Below are positions 45,785 through 55,125 of a stretch of DNA of 64,000 nt, in pieces. Source of the stretch: Elusimicrobiota bacterium (lineage in GTDB: Bacteria > Elusimicrobiota > Elusimicrobia > Elusimicrobiales > Elusimicrobiaceae). The stretch covers positions 1-64,000 of the forward strand of contig JAQXJI010000007.1 of the NCBI GenBank assembly GCA_029008615.1, in the 5' to 3' direction. Every line of letters starts with the position of its first letter. Position 1 is the first letter of the stretch. The position numbers and the translations under genes were made by a program. The notes under the pieces are model-generated. The model was not told the origin of the DNA and made no database searches. It was given only the letters and a program-made list of their open reading frames with translations.

Positions 45785-46684
45785 TTAATTGTTAAGGGCG
45801 TTGGCGCCGCTTACAATCTCCGTAATTTCATTGGTAATGGTCGCCTGCCTTACCTTATTAAGTTTCACGCTTAAATTATCCGCGATTTCGCCGGCGTTTT
45901 TGCTGGCGGCCTCCATAGCGTTCATACGGGCCGCAAGTTCCGCCGCCTGCGATTCCAGCAAATAACGGTATATGCTTGAACTTAAATAGCGCGGTATAAG
46001 CGTTAAGAAAATTTCCATCATATTAGGCTCAAATATAAAATCGGAAACGTCCTCTTCCCCCGGGATTTCATCGAAATCAAAAGGCAGGAAGCGCTTGCTT
46101 ACAAGCGTCTGGGAAGCCATTGATTTAAAATCATTGTAAATCAAATCAACGGTGCTGATATTATATTTTTGACTAAGCTCCGCAAAATTATCTTTAATCA
46201 TTGCGGCGTGGGCGTAAGAAGCCCGCGGGAATATCCCTATAAGTTCCCCTACGATATGCAGCCTGGGTATTTTAAGGCGACGCATAAAATCGCGCCCTTT
46301 TTTACCGACGACAAAGACGTATTTTTCCTTATCGTTGTTATCTCTGACCCATTTCAAAGCCGCCCTTAAAGCAACCGCGTTGAAAGCTCCGCATAAACCT
46401 TTGTCGGCAGTAATTAAAAGCAGAGCGACGCTGTTTTTATCTGCGGAGCTGTTATCAAAAAAGCGGTAAGCGGGGAGAGCGTGAATCTCGCTTGAAGGAT
46501 TTTGGATATCCTTGCGCAAATTATCTATCATTACCGCCATCTTTTTTGCGAAAGGACGCCCCTCTTCCATTTGCTGTTGAGCCTTTTTTATGCGCGCGGA
46601 GGAAATCATCTTCATCGTAAGCATCATCTGCTTAGTCGATTTAATGGCTTTTATTTCCTGCCTGATATCACGAAGAGATTCCAT
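45785..46684 (-). CDS. atpG: ATP synthase gamma subunit
   Basis: A 299-residue rotor shaft. The N-terminal helix SLRDIRQEIKAIKSTKQM and the C-terminal coiled-coil helix (AARMNAMEAASKNAGEIADN, then VRQATITNEITEIVSGA) are diagnostic. The Rossmann-like middle has ADKGLCGAFN. Unusually, the gene follows hldD rather than atpA; the gap to hldD is 12 nt. Confidence 0.96.
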   Translation of the reverse strand: MESLRDIRQEIKAIKSTKQMMLTMKMISSARIKKAQQQMEEGRPFAKKMAVMIDNLRKDIQNPSSEIHALPAYRFFDNSSADKNSVALLLITADKGLCGAFNAVALRAALKWVRDNNDKEKYVFVVGKKGRDFMRRLKIPRLHIVGELIGIFPRASYAHAAMIKDNFAELSQKYNISTVDLIYNDFKSMASQTLVSKRFLPFDFDEIPGEEDVSDFIFEPNMMEIFLTLIPRYLSSSIYRYLLESQAAELAARMNAMEAASKNAGEIADNLSVKLNKVRQATITNEITEIVSGANALNN

Positions 46685-46696
46685 ATTTCCGCCTTA

Positions 46697-47623
46697 TTAT
46701 TTGGCCGATCTGGCCTCAAGCACTTTAACGTAATCGGCTATGCCTTTTTCCAAGGTGTAATCCGGAGTATAACCGATTTTTTCCGTGGTAAGGCTGATAT
46801 CGGCCTGCGTCTTCATCTGATAGAAGCTGTAAGGATTATCAATATAATCCGGCGCAAGGTTCAGCCTGAGTTCATTATTAAGGCATTTTACGATATCGTT
46901 AAAGTTGCGGGATATGCCCGTACCGACGTTGACTACGCAGGATTCTTTTGCGTTGTTAAGCGCGCACATATTGGCTTTTACAACGTCTTTGATATAGACA
47001 AAGTCCCTTTCCTGTTCGCCCATTTTGAAAATTTTGGGACGGTAGCCCTGCTTCATCTGATTGTAAAGCTGATACATCATACTGGCAGTTTTGCCTTTAA
47101 AATATTCGCCCGGGCCGTATACGTTAAAATACCTTAAGCCCACGATTACCATATCTCTGTTCTCGGCGGCAAATTCTCTGGCGACATTATCCATAATGGC
47201 TTTGGAAAAGCCGTAAATATTTTCCGGTTTGGGAGTCTGGCCAACGCTCATCGGGCATTCCCCGTTGCCGTAAGTGGCCGCGGAGGAAGCGTAAACGACG
47301 CGTTTAATATCGTTGGCGGCGGCGTAATAAAGTACGTTTTTAAATGCTTCAACATTCATTTGCATCATAAGCTTCTGATCGTGAATATTGGTGTCGGTTA
47401 TGGCCGCTTCGTGGAAAATACCGTCAAAATAATCTTCCTCGGGCATTTCCTCAAAAACATTGGCGGCGACGACGTCGCCTTTAAAACCTATAAGATTTTT
47501 AAAATGGCCGGATGAAAAATCATCCACTATCGTTACGCTGTGGCCTTGATTTTGCAATTCAAAAGCCAAGTTGCTGCCGATAAAACCGGCCCCGCCCGTA
47601 ATTAAATATTTTTTTTGAGTCAT
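46697..47623 (-). CDS. hldD: ADP-L-glycero-D-manno-heptose 6-epimerase-like (NAD-dependent SDR epimerase)
   Basis: A 308-residue extended SDR. NAD site ITGGAGFIGSNLAFEL, catalytic YGFSK (YxxxK) and SSAATYG. HldD-type landmarks are RYFNVYGPGEYFKGKTASM, LYNQMKQGYRPKIF and ERDFVYIKDVVKAN. HldD makes the L,D-heptose precursor of LPS inner core. It sits inside the atp operon between atpA (abutting stop and start) and atpG (12 nt), in the same direction. This insertion is odd; expression would be tied to ATP synthase. A GalE-like substrate is less likely. Confidence 0.85.
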   Translation of the reverse strand: MTQKKYLITGGAGFIGSNLAFELQNQGHSVTIVDDFSSGHFKNLIGFKGDVVAANVFEEMPEEDYFDGIFHEAAITDTNIHDQKLMMQMNVEAFKNVLYYAAANDIKRVVYASSAATYGNGECPMSVGQTPKPENIYGFSKAIMDNVAREFAAENRDMVIVGLRYFNVYGPGEYFKGKTASMMYQLYNQMKQGYRPKIFKMGEQERDFVYIKDVVKANMCALNNAKESCVVNVGTGISRNFNDIVKCLNNELRLNLAPDYIDNPYSFYQMKTQADISLTTEKIGYTPDYTLEKGIADYVKVLEARSAK

Positions 47624-49150
47624 TTATTTGCTCTCCTTAAACAGAGGTTTAAATTCTTCCAATACGGCAATTATCTTCTTTTCAAGATCTTCGCCTATTC
47701 CTTCCCCGCCGGCAGCGGCTATATCTTTTAAAAGCTCCGGGTGGGAAGATTTCACAAAAGCCAAAAGTTCGTTTTGATAGTCAAGAACTTTATTTACGGA
47801 TACACCGTCCACATAACCCCTGACGCCGGCAAACAATGTTAAAACCTGTTCCGGCACCAACATAGGGCTGTATTGCGGCTGTTTTAAAAGTTCTTTCATT
47901 CTTTGGCCTCTGGCAAGCTGGAATTGGGATTCCTTATCCAATTCCGAACCGAACTGGGCAAAAGATTCAAGTTCTTGGTATTGCGCCAAGTCTATCCTTA
48001 AAGTACCGGAGACTTTGCGCATAGTTTTCTTTTGGGCGCTTCCGCCGACGCGCGAAACCGAAAAACCTACGTCGATAGCCGGTTTTACGCCGGAGCGGAA
48101 CAAGTTTGCGTCCAAATAGATTTGGCCGTCGGTAATTGAAATTACGTTAGTAGGAATATAGGCCGAAATGTCGTTGGCCTGCGTTTCAATAATCGGCAAA
48201 GCCGTAAGAGAACCCCCGCCGTTTTCCTTGCTGAGTTTGCAAGCCCTTTCCAAAAGCCTTGAGTGCAAGTAGAAAACGTCGCCCGGGTAAGCTTCGCGGC
48301 CCGGCGGACGCCTGAGCAGCAAAGACATCTCCCTGTAAGCCTGGGCGTGTTTGGAAAGGTCATCGTAGACGATAAGAACATCTTTACCTTTCCACATAAA
48401 ATATTCTCCCATCGCGCACCCCGCATAAGGAGCGGCGTACAAAAGGGAAGCAGGATCGGAGGCGTTGGCCGAAACCACTATCGTATAAGGCATCGCCCCG
48501 TAGTCCGTCAAAGTCTGTACGACTTGGGCGACGGTGCTCTGCTTTTGCCCGATAGCAACGTAAATGCAGATTACGCCTTCGTTCTGTTGTTTTTGGTTGA
48601 TAATAGTATCAATGGCGATAGCCGTTTTCCCGGTTTGTCTGTCGCCGATGATAAGCTCCCTCTGCCCTTTGCCTATCGGCACCATAGCGTCAACGGCTTT
48701 AAGGCCGGTTTGCAAAGGTTCTTTTACCGGCTGACGTTCAACAACGCCCGGAGCAACTACTTCCATAGGGCGCGTTTCGGTGGTGTTGACCGGGCCTTTT
48801 CCGTCAAGAGGAATCCCGAGCGGATTGACCACGCGGCCCAACAGGGCTTCGCCTACCGGGATACTGATTACTTTGCCCGTCCTTTTTACGCTGTCCCCTT
48901 CTTTTACTTCGGTGTCGGGCCCCATAAGTACGCAACCGATATTGTCGTATTCAAGGTTCATAGCAAGCCCTTTTACACCGCTTTGAAAATCCAAAAGCTC
49001 TCCCGACACAGCCTTATTAAGCCCGTATATTCTGGCGATGCCGTCGCCTACGCTTATTACGGTGCCGACTTCGTCGGTTTGGGTTTGGGGTACAAAGTTT
49101 TCTATTTTTTCTTTGATGATTGATGTTATCTCATCAGGTCTTATACCCAT
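47624..49150 (-). CDS. atpA: ATP synthase alpha subunit
   Basis: A 508-residue F1 subunit with non-catalytic nucleotide sites. P-loop [46 protein letters not shown] and the alpha signature [17 protein letters not shown] are present. Length is standard. GGTAATT precedes the ATG closely, 4 nt after the atpH stop. Confidence 0.98.
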   Translation of the reverse strand: MGIRPDEITSIIKEKIENFVPQTQTDEVGTVISVGDGIARIYGLNKAVSGELLDFQSGVKGLAMNLEYDNIGCVLMGPDTEVKEGDSVKRTGKVISIPVGEALLGRVVNPLGIPLDGKGPVNTTETRPMEVVAPGVVERQPVKEPLQTGLKAVDAMVPIGKGQRELIIGDRQTGKTAIAIDTIINQKQQNEGVICIYVAIGQKQSTVAQVVQTLTDYGAMPYTIVVSANASDPASLLYAAPYAGCAMGEYFMWKGKDVLIVYDDLSKHAQAYREMSLLLRRPPGREAYPGDVFYLHSRLLERACKLSKENGGGSLTALPIIETQANDISAYIPTNVISITDGQIYLDANLFRSGVKPAIDVGFSVSRVGGSAQKKTMRKVSGTLRIDLAQYQELESFAQFGSELDKESQFQLARGQRMKELLKQPQYSPMLVPEQVLTLFAGVRGYVDGVSVNKVLDYQNELLAFVKSSHPELLKDIAAAGGEGIGEDLEKKIIAVLEEFKPLFKESK

Positions 49151-49154
49151 ATAA

Positions 49155-49688
49155 TTACCTTTCCGTTAAAATTTTCGTCATCTGTTTAAGCCTGCCTTCC
49201 GCGCTGGCGTCTATACGCAAATCGCCGCAACGGATAACGACCCCGCTTAAAAGGGAGGCGTCAAGCTTATAATCCAAGGCAAGCGCGCTGTTAAAATATT
49301 GGCTTAAAGACTCGCTTAAACCGCGTTTGGCGCTTTCGTCAAGTTCCCCGGCGGAAAATACCGTTACCCTTTTTATGCCGAGGCGCGCGTCAAGCAGGTT
49401 CTGCAATTCTTTTGCTATTTCCCCGGCCAGGTAATACCTGCCTGAAGAAATCAACAGTTTGACAAAGGCCGCCGCCGAATCAGCCTTATCATAAGCCTTT
49501 GAAGCCACTTCCAACTTTACCGAGGGGGATATAGTAGGATTGTTGATATACTCCTCCACGGGTTTAAGCGAAGACAATGCCTTTTTAAAAAGCTCATAAT
49601 TTTTTTGCGCGGCGGCATTGTCGCTTTTGGCGACCAAATCATAAGCTTTGGCGTATCTCTGCGCTAAAACAGACATATTCGCTTTCAT
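49155..49688 (-). CDS. atpH: ATP synthase delta subunit
   Basis: A 177-residue peripheral-stalk protein (OSCP homologue). N-terminal helical domain [16 protein letters not shown] and C-terminal region with [14 protein letters not shown] and [20 protein letters not shown] are typical. It joins the b subunits to the top of F1. Overlaps atpF by 4 nt. Confidence 0.93.
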   Translation of the reverse strand: MKANMSVLAQRYAKAYDLVAKSDNAAAQKNYELFKKALSSLKPVEEYINNPTISPSVKLEVASKAYDKADSAAAFVKLLISSGRYYLAGEIAKELQNLLDARLGIKRVTVFSAGELDESAKRGLSESLSQYFNSALALDYKLDASLLSGVVIRCGDLRIDASAEGRLKQMTKILTER

Positions 49689-50179
49689 TTGACTTTTATA
49701 TCCTTCAGCAAATCTTCAATCAGCTTTTCATTGGCGGCTTTATCGGCTTCTTTGCCGATTACTTTTCTGGCGGCAAGCATAGTGGTGTCCACAACTTCTT
49801 TTTTGACCGCTTCTATGGCTTTTTGCGTTTCCGCCTCTATTTCCGCTTTGGCCTGATTGATAAGATTTTGAGCTTCGTCTTTAGCTTGGGCTATTATGGC
49901 TTGCCTCTGCTGCTCGCCGGCCTGCGACGCTTCTTTTATTCTGTTTGAGCTTTCCTTGGCGGTATCGGCCAAAGTCTTCTCAAGTTGTTTTTTGATAGTT
50001 TCAGCGTCTTCTTTCGCTTTATGCGCGCCGGCGACGTCTTCCGCTATTTGCTTTTCCCTGGAGTCAAGCGCGTTCATTAAAGGTTTCCACGCGAACTTAG
50101 CCAGCAGAAAAGCCAACAGCAGAAAGTTGACTATCGTCCAAAACATCAACCCTATATCGGGTTTTAACAATGAATCCAT
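49685..50179 (-). CDS. atpF: ATP synthase b subunit
   Basis: A 164-residue peripheral stalk with one N-terminal membrane helix (MFWTIVNFLLLAFLLAKFAW) and a long charged coiled coil (about residues 35-150) rich in Ala, Glu, Lys and Gln. Only one b gene is seen, so a homodimer is expected. Confidence 0.94.
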   Translation of the reverse strand: MDSLLKPDIGLMFWTIVNFLLLAFLLAKFAWKPLMNALDSREKQIAEDVAGAHKAKEDAETIKKQLEKTLADTAKESSNRIKEASQAGEQQRQAIIAQAKDEAQNLINQAKAEIEAETQKAIEAVKKEVVDTTMLAARKVIGKEADKAANEKLIEDLLKDIKVK

Positions 50180-50194
50180 ACTGTCCTTTAAGGT

Positions 50195-50419
50195 TTATAA
50201 AACCATCATCAAGCAGATTACCAGAGCGAAGAACGTCGCACCTTCTACCAAAGCGGCGGCGATAATCATCGTTATCCTGGCTACGGCGGCTACTTCCGGC
50301 TGGCGGCCTGAAGCTTCCAAAGCCGCAGCACCGATTTTGCCGATACCCAAAGCGGCGCCTATTACGGATAAACCCGCGCCAAAACCTGCACCGATATATT
50401 TAAGCACTTCAAGTTCCAT
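50195..50419 (-). CDS. atpE: ATP synthase c subunit (rotor ring)
   Basis: A 74-residue double-helix protein. The polar loop RQPE (39-42) and the ion-binding carboxylate E59 in ALVEGATFF are clear. Sodium-type c subunits carry a Gln in helix 1 and Ser/Thr after the glutamate. Here the aligned positions are I26 and G60, so proton coupling is predicted. The start is set at 50419, the ATG after a GGAG site; upstream codons belong to atpB's end and the gap. Helix 1 carries K28, unusual in this membrane segment. Confidence 0.95.
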   Translation of the reverse strand: MELEVLKYIGAGFGAGLSVIGAALGIGKIGAAALEASGRQPEVAAVARITMIIAAALVEGATFFALVICLMMVL

Positions 50420-50438
50420 AGTTTTACTCCTCCGTGAG

Positions 50439-51188
50439 TTAATGTGAATGCATTTGCAGCCCGGCGAAAATGGCCGTAAGCAAAGTAAAAACATAAGCCT
50501 GTATCGCCGCCACAAGCAATTCAAGTATACTTACAAAAAGCGTCATACCGAGCACCGGCCCGGCTGTTCCGTAACCGTAGGCAATGCCCCTTTCACCCAT
50601 AATGAAGATAAAAGAAAACAAACCTATCAGTATGATATGGCCTGCCGTCATATTTGCAAAAAGACGGACGGCCAAAACAAAAACTTTTATGATTAAACTT
50701 AAAACTTCCAAAGGGAACAAAAGCGGAACAAGCCACTTGGGAACACCGCCGGGGACGAAAGTTTTAATACAGCCTATCGGGCCGTTTTCTTTAATGCTGA
50801 GGCCCAAAATTAAAATCAAGCTGAGAATCGCCATACCGCCGGTTACGGAAATATTGGAGGTTACCGTCCTCGCACCGGGCAGCATACCGACATAATTTGC
50901 CGTAAGCAGAAAAATCAAAAGCGAACAAAAAAACGGCGTAAGCTTGCGGCCTTCTTTCTCCCCAAGGTTCGGCACAACGATTTCGTCGCGCACGAAGGTT
51001 ACAAACATCTCTAAAAACGTTTTTACGCGGCCGCCTTTCTTTTTGGCGAAAATTAACAAAAGCACAAAAAGAAGTACGCTGATGCCGAACATATAAACTG
51101 AATGTTGGGTTATGGGCAAATTAAAACCCCAAAGGCTTATATTAAAACTGTGATCCAATATATGATGAGCAAGAAGTTCTTCTATCAT
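50439..51188 (-). CDS. atpB: ATP synthase a subunit
   Basis: A 249-residue membrane stator with five to six helices. The essential arginine is in AVRLFANMTAGHIILI (E. coli R210), and the C-terminal helix LVAAIQAYVFTLLTAIFAG supplies the glutamine (E. coli Q252). FFCSLLIFLLTANYVGMLPG is the family's TM2-3. Proton half-channels lie between this subunit and the c ring. Overlaps atpI by 4 nt. Confidence 0.96.
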   Translation of the reverse strand: MIEELLAHHILDHSFNISLWGFNLPITQHSVYMFGISVLLFVLLLIFAKKKGGRVKTFLEMFVTFVRDEIVVPNLGEKEGRKLTPFFCSLLIFLLTANYVGMLPGARTVTSNISVTGGMAILSLILILGLSIKENGPIGCIKTFVPGGVPKWLVPLLFPLEVLSLIIKVFVLAVRLFANMTAGHIILIGLFSFIFIMGERGIAYGYGTAGPVLGMTLFVSILELLVAAIQAYVFTLLTAIFAGLQMHSH

Positions 51189-51400
51189 TTCTTTTTATCC
51201 TTATAAACATAGGCTTTTGCGGAGCGCACCATTATGTATATCGCCAAAGAAAAAGCCGCCGCGCTGCAAGAAAGTATAAATACCGGCAATGTACCGAATT
51301 TTTTATCAAGCCAGTACCCCCCGAAAGCGCCTATGCACATTATTACGGCAAACTGTATGCCCAAACCGGCTATTAAGATATGGTCTTGTTTTGATATCAT
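51185..51400 (-). CDS. AtpZ/AtpI-like small membrane protein
   Basis: A 71-residue protein with two membrane helices (about residues 8-28 and 38-60) and a GGYWLDKKFGTLP loop, typical of the small gene at the head of atp operons that helps c-ring assembly or magnesium supply. I choose the ATG at 51400, preceded by GGGGCAG. An upstream ATG at 51439, overlapping the GT4 stop (TAATG), would add 13 atypical residues. Confidence 0.78.
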   Translation of the reverse strand: MISKQDHILIAGLGIQFAVIMCIGAFGGYWLDKKFGTLPVFILSCSAAAFSLAIYIMVRSAKAYVYKDKKK

Positions 51401-51438
51401 ATTCTGCCCCGGCCCGGCGAAACAGAGCCTTATTTCCA

Positions 51439-52617
51439 TTATACTATCTTTTTGAAAATTTCTGTATGGTTTTTAAGTTCGCGCGTAATGAGGAATTTTT
51501 CCGTTACCAACCGTTTACCTTCCGCAGCAAGCCTTTTCGCCAGAGATTTATCATAAAGCAGCCTTGTTACGGCGAGGGCGAAGTCTTCATTATCACGGCA
51601 TAAAAGGCCGGTTTTGTTGTTGATGATTTGAAGCCTTATTCCGCCGACGTCGCTTGCGGCTACGGGCTTACCCTTCCATAGAGCTTCCGTTACAGAAAGG
51701 CCGAAACTTTCGCTGAAACTTTTTTGCACCACTACGTCAGCCGCGCTTTGCAAAGCGGCGATTTCATAATTATGACGATTAATGGAAAGGAGAACTATAT
51801 CCCGCCGTCCCGCGGCATATTTTTTAAGCTCTTCGTAAAGAGCGGAAGCGTTGACGTCATCGGGCGCGAAGCCGCCGGCATAGACCAATACCGACGGAAC
51901 AGATTTGCTAACTTCTTTAAAAACATCTATCAGGCCGAAAGGATCTTTGACTCTGTCAAACCTGGACACCTGCAAAACCAAAGGAACATTCGACGGGATA
52001 TTAAAATTTCTTAAAACTTTTTCGCGCTCGGGCTTATCCACAAAAGTGTTTTTTACGGAGCACGGATCTATCGAAGGCAAAATATAATTTACGCGGCGGC
52101 CTAACGGCGGGTGACTTTCGGGCGAGGTAAAAATAATGCCGTCGCAGGCTTCTATATAAGGTTTCAGAAAATTCCAAACTTCGGCGTTGGCGCGCGAAAT
52201 ATCAAAATGGCAGCGATAAACTTTTTTTACGTTTTTAATTTTTTCCGCCGCGATTAAAGCGTGGAAATCGTGCATATATAAAATATCGCAGTCTGAGGGA
52301 ACTTTCAAAGAGTATGAAAGGTTTTTAAATTCTTCCAGTTCCTCCCGAGTAATCGAGTTAAAACTAAGCGAAAGAGCTTCCGTCATTTTTTTGCTCAGCA
52401 CAAAAAAACGCTGCTCGGCCTCAATCGCGGCCCAACGGCTTTTCAGGCCGAGTTCCAGGAAATACTCGTTAAGCGTGGAAGCCAATTCCGTTACGCCGCT
52501 GCCGTATAAAGACGGCGTTATCATATTGACTTTTAAAGCGCCGAGCCGCGCGTATTCCGCGCGCAAATCAGCTACGGGCAAACCGTATGCTGCGCTTAAG
52601 AAATCAAGCTTATTCAT
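51439..52617 (-). CDS. Glycosyltransferase family 4 (GT-B), trehalose/sucrose-synthase-like
   Basis: A 392-residue GT-B enzyme. N-terminal half contains NMITPSLYGSGVTELASTLN and CDILYMHDFHALI. The C-terminal donor half contains VLQVSRFDRVKDPFGLIDVF and the E-x7-E-like motif in SFSESFGLSVTEALWKGKPV with DVGGIRLQI. The closest relatives I can think of are trehalose phosphorylase/synthase-type GT4 enzymes, but acceptor and donor are uncertain. TACAAT and 6 nt precede the ATG without a Shine-Dalgarno. It overlaps or abuts the atp operon head and diverges from the GH13 gene. Confidence 0.85.
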   Translation of the reverse strand: MNKLDFLSAAYGLPVADLRAEYARLGALKVNMITPSLYGSGVTELASTLNEYFLELGLKSRWAAIEAEQRFFVLSKKMTEALSLSFNSITREELEEFKNLSYSLKVPSDCDILYMHDFHALIAAEKIKNVKKVYRCHFDISRANAEVWNFLKPYIEACDGIIFTSPESHPPLGRRVNYILPSIDPCSVKNTFVDKPEREKVLRNFNIPSNVPLVLQVSRFDRVKDPFGLIDVFKEVSKSVPSVLVYAGGFAPDDVNASALYEELKKYAAGRRDIVLLSINRHNYEIAALQSAADVVVQKSFSESFGLSVTEALWKGKPVAASDVGGIRLQIINNKTGLLCRDNEDFALAVTRLLYDKSLAKRLAAEGKRLVTEKFLITRELKNHTEIFKKIV

Positions 52618-52629
52618 AAAGAGATTGTA
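52618..52629 (-). promoter_or_regulatory. -10 box placing the GT4 (and atp) transcript start at the ATG
   Basis: On the minus strand TACAAT (52624-52629) and CTCTTT directly precede the ATG at 52617. No Shine-Dalgarno is present. Confidence 0.55.
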
Positions 52630-52680
52630 GAAATTTTTGGCTGATTTTGCTTAATTTATGGACTTTTTCCAATAAAGTGA

Positions 52681-52686
52681 TATAAT
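52681..52686 (+). promoter_or_regulatory. -10 box of the GH13 gene
   Basis: TATAAT, with ATGGAC 17 nt upstream as a weak -35 box. Unlike its neighbours this transcript has a leader with AGAGG ahead of the ATG at 52708. Confidence 0.55.
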
Positions 52687-52707
52687 TATAAATGTCAGAG
52701 GTTTTTT

Positions 52708-54174
52708 ATGCGCACAAATCCCCATATTTTAGAAATCAACGCCCGTAATTGGCTTAAACAAATCAGAGCCGATTTAAAGCAGGAAAACATTACTTTGGCC
52801 GATGTGCCGGAGCAAGATCTTTTTGAAATTAAATCCCACGGCTTCGACGCGCTTTGGCTTATGGGAGTATGGAAGGAAAGCCCCGCATCCCGCGCTATCG
52901 CGAGAGAGGACAAGGCTATAAACGATTATCTTTCCAAAGCGGCTCCCGGCTATGACAAGGCCGATATTGTGGGATCGCAATACGCAATTTACGATTATAC
53001 GGTAAATGAAACTTTCGGCGGGAATGAAGCCTTGCTGAAATTAAAGAAAAGATTAAACGATTTCGGCATAAAACTTATTTTGGATTTTGCCGGCAATCAC
53101 TTGGCAAAAGACAACCCTCTGACTTTAACCGATAAAGATATTTTTGTTTTTTCCGACGAAGAACCCAAAGCAAAGGAATTATTCTTCCAAACGCAAAACG
53201 GCTATTGGCTGGCCCACGGGAAGGACCCTTATTTCCCCTCTTGGACGGACACCGTACAGATAAATCATTTCAACCCCAAAGCCAGAAAATTTTTAAAAGA
53301 TACTTTAATGAAAATCGTCCCTTTATGCGACGGTCTGCGCTGCGATATGGTAATGCTGATGCTGAATAAAGTATTTCACGACACTTGGGGTAACTTCGTT
53401 AAAGATGAAATGCCGACGGAAGAATTTTGGCCGCAAGTTATAAGCGAAGTTCGCAACCAATATCCCGGATTTACTTTTTTGGCGGAGGTTTATTGGGGAC
53501 TTGAATGGGAAGTACAGGAACTCGGCTTTGATTACACCTACGATAAAACCCTTTACGACCGACTGCGCATTTCCACAGCGCAAGATATACAGGGGCATTT
53601 GAATGCCGAACATCTTTATCAAAAAAGATCTTTAAGATTTATCGCCAATCACGATGAAGAATCGCCTTTACTGGCTTTTGGCAGGGAAAAATCGAAAGCC
53701 GCGGCGGTCGCCGCATATACCTTGATAGGGGCAAGGCTTTTTACTATGCCGCAAATTTACGGCGAGGAAAAACGCCTGCCGATACAATATACTCATTGTT
53801 TTAAAAATATAGACCAAGAAATTTGGGAGTTTTACAAAAGCTTTTTGGATATCATAGACCACCCTTGCTTCCACGGCGGACAATGGACTATCAAAAACCC
53901 CAAACCGGCAAACGACGAAGATTTTTCTTTTAAAAATATTCTTTGTTGGGCTTGGACGCAGCAAAACACACAAAAAATCATAATAATAAATTACAGCGAC
54001 GTCACTTCAACCTGTATAATGCCGGTGGATAAAGTTCCGTCTTCGGAAAACCTGATTTTGAAAGAACATTTCAAACAAAACGAAACTATTTTACCCAGCG
54101 CACAGGCAAAAAAAGACGGCGTACTTTTACAGCTGCAGCCTTTTGAAACAAAAATCTTTTCCGTGGATTTTTAA
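52708..54174 (+). CDS. Alpha-amylase family glycoside hydrolase (GH13)
   Basis: A 488-residue (beta/alpha)8 enzyme with all four GH13 regions: I DFAGNH, II GLRCDMVM with nucleophile D213, III FLAEVYW with acid/base E260, IV FIANHDEE with D316. There is no signal peptide, so it acts on internal alpha-glucans such as glycogen or on alpha-glucosides. It lacks obvious carbohydrate-binding modules. The activity subtype cannot be read from sequence. The next gene starts immediately after its stop. It is divergent from the GT4 gene, which hints at a shared alpha-glucan or trehalose theme. Confidence 0.9.
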   Translation: MRTNPHILEINARNWLKQIRADLKQENITLADVPEQDLFEIKSHGFDALWLMGVWKESPASRAIAREDKAINDYLSKAAPGYDKADIVGSQYAIYDYTVNETFGGNEALLKLKKRLNDFGIKLILDFAGNHLAKDNPLTLTDKDIFVFSDEEPKAKELFFQTQNGYWLAHGKDPYFPSWTDTVQINHFNPKARKFLKDTLMKIVPLCDGLRCDMVMLMLNKVFHDTWGNFVKDEMPTEEFWPQVISEVRNQYPGFTFLAEVYWGLEWEVQELGFDYTYDKTLYDRLRISTAQDIQGHLNAEHLYQKRSLRFIANHDEESPLLAFGREKSKAAAVAAYTLIGARLFTMPQIYGEEKRLPIQYTHCFKNIDQEIWEFYKSFLDIIDHPCFHGGQWTIKNPKPANDEDFSFKNILCWAWTQQNTQKIIIINYSDVTSTCIMPVDKVPSSENLILKEHFKQNETILPSAQAKKDGVLLQLQPFETKIFSVDF

Positions 54175-55122
54175 ATGCAGTCCCAGCAAAAGAAACCCCT
54201 TGCCGTAGTGATGGCAACCGACGACAAAGCCGCTTTCGCCGCCGGTTGCGCGCTTTTAAGCTTAAAAGCCAACTCCCCGCTTTTGTTTAAAAAAGCCGAC
54301 ATAATAATTTACTATCAAAATCTTTCCCAGCGAAACAGAAAGGCGCTGCGTTCGATAGGCAGAGTATTCTTTAAAGAGTACAAATTAAATTTTTCCACCG
54401 CGGATATAAAAACCATACGACGTTACAGCCAACTTACTTTGGCAAGGTACGAGTGTTTTTTCCTGCTGAAAGAATACAAACAGCTGCTTTGGCTGGATTT
54501 GGATATTTTGGTTAAAAAAGAACTAATCAATATTTTGAAATTCAAAAAATCCGGCTTTGCTATGGCCCACGATGACAATATCGTAGCATCAAACTTTTTA
54601 AAACCGATAAAAGGCTTTGATCTGCTGAAGAGAAACTTTAACGCCGGCGTGATAGTTTTCAGCGAAAATATGGCAAATCCGGTAAAAGTAGGCGCTTGGT
54701 GCTATCAGCAAACAAAGGCTTTGGCGAATAAATTATTTTGGATTGACCAAGGCATACTTAATTTGGCTTTGCAGAAATTCTCCATAAAGCCGGCCGTCTT
54801 GCCCCGGAAGTTCAATTCCCACCCGGTATTATCCCCTATAAAAACCGATAACGCACTTATTCTGCACGCTATGGGCAATTATAAGTTTTGGGATAATTAT
54901 CCTTTCAAAGAATGGGATAAATTTTACAGCGAATGGCTTGGCCTCGGAGGAGCGGAAGTTACCATACAAAATTACGACAAAAAATATCTTTTAATGTTCA
55001 AATTTAAGTTGTTTTTGGAAAAAGTCCCGTTTATATGGGGTTTTTTCCAAAAAACACTTAGTTTTAAGTTTGCTTTGCTTAACAATAAAACCCTTAAGAC
55101 GCAGGGCTTAAAAGGACGATAA
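54175..55122 (+). CDS. Glycosyltransferase family 8
   Basis: A 315-residue GT-A enzyme. The metal-binding DxD is in LLWLDLDILVKK, with the family's NAGVIVFSE and HAMGNYKFWDNYPF further on. It resembles LPS galactosyl/glucosyltransferases (RfaJ type) of GT8. It begins directly after the GH13 stop. The C-terminal tail is hydrophobic and basic, so membrane association is plausible. Possible roles are LPS core or capsule assembly. Confidence 0.85.
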   Translation: MQSQQKKPLAVVMATDDKAAFAAGCALLSLKANSPLLFKKADIIIYYQNLSQRNRKALRSIGRVFFKEYKLNFSTADIKTIRRYSQLTLARYECFFLLKEYKQLLWLDLDILVKKELINILKFKKSGFAMAHDDNIVASNFLKPIKGFDLLKRNFNAGVIVFSENMANPVKVGAWCYQQTKALANKLFWIDQGILNLALQKFSIKPAVLPRKFNSHPVLSPIKTDNALILHAMGNYKFWDNYPFKEWDKFYSEWLGLGGAEVTIQNYDKKYLLMFKFKLFLEKVPFIWGFFQKTLSFKFALLNNKTLKTQGLKGR

Positions 55123-55125
55123 TTT

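Noticed and set aside
48263-49123. A 286-residue plus-strand frame
   Set aside because: It is the shadow of atpA on the other strand; atpA has full family motifs there. The same applies to 4462-5265 opposite the RND pump.
50195-50419. Sodium-driven ATP synthase
   Set aside because: The c subunit lacks the helix-1 glutamine and the Ser/Thr after the carboxylate that mark sodium rings.
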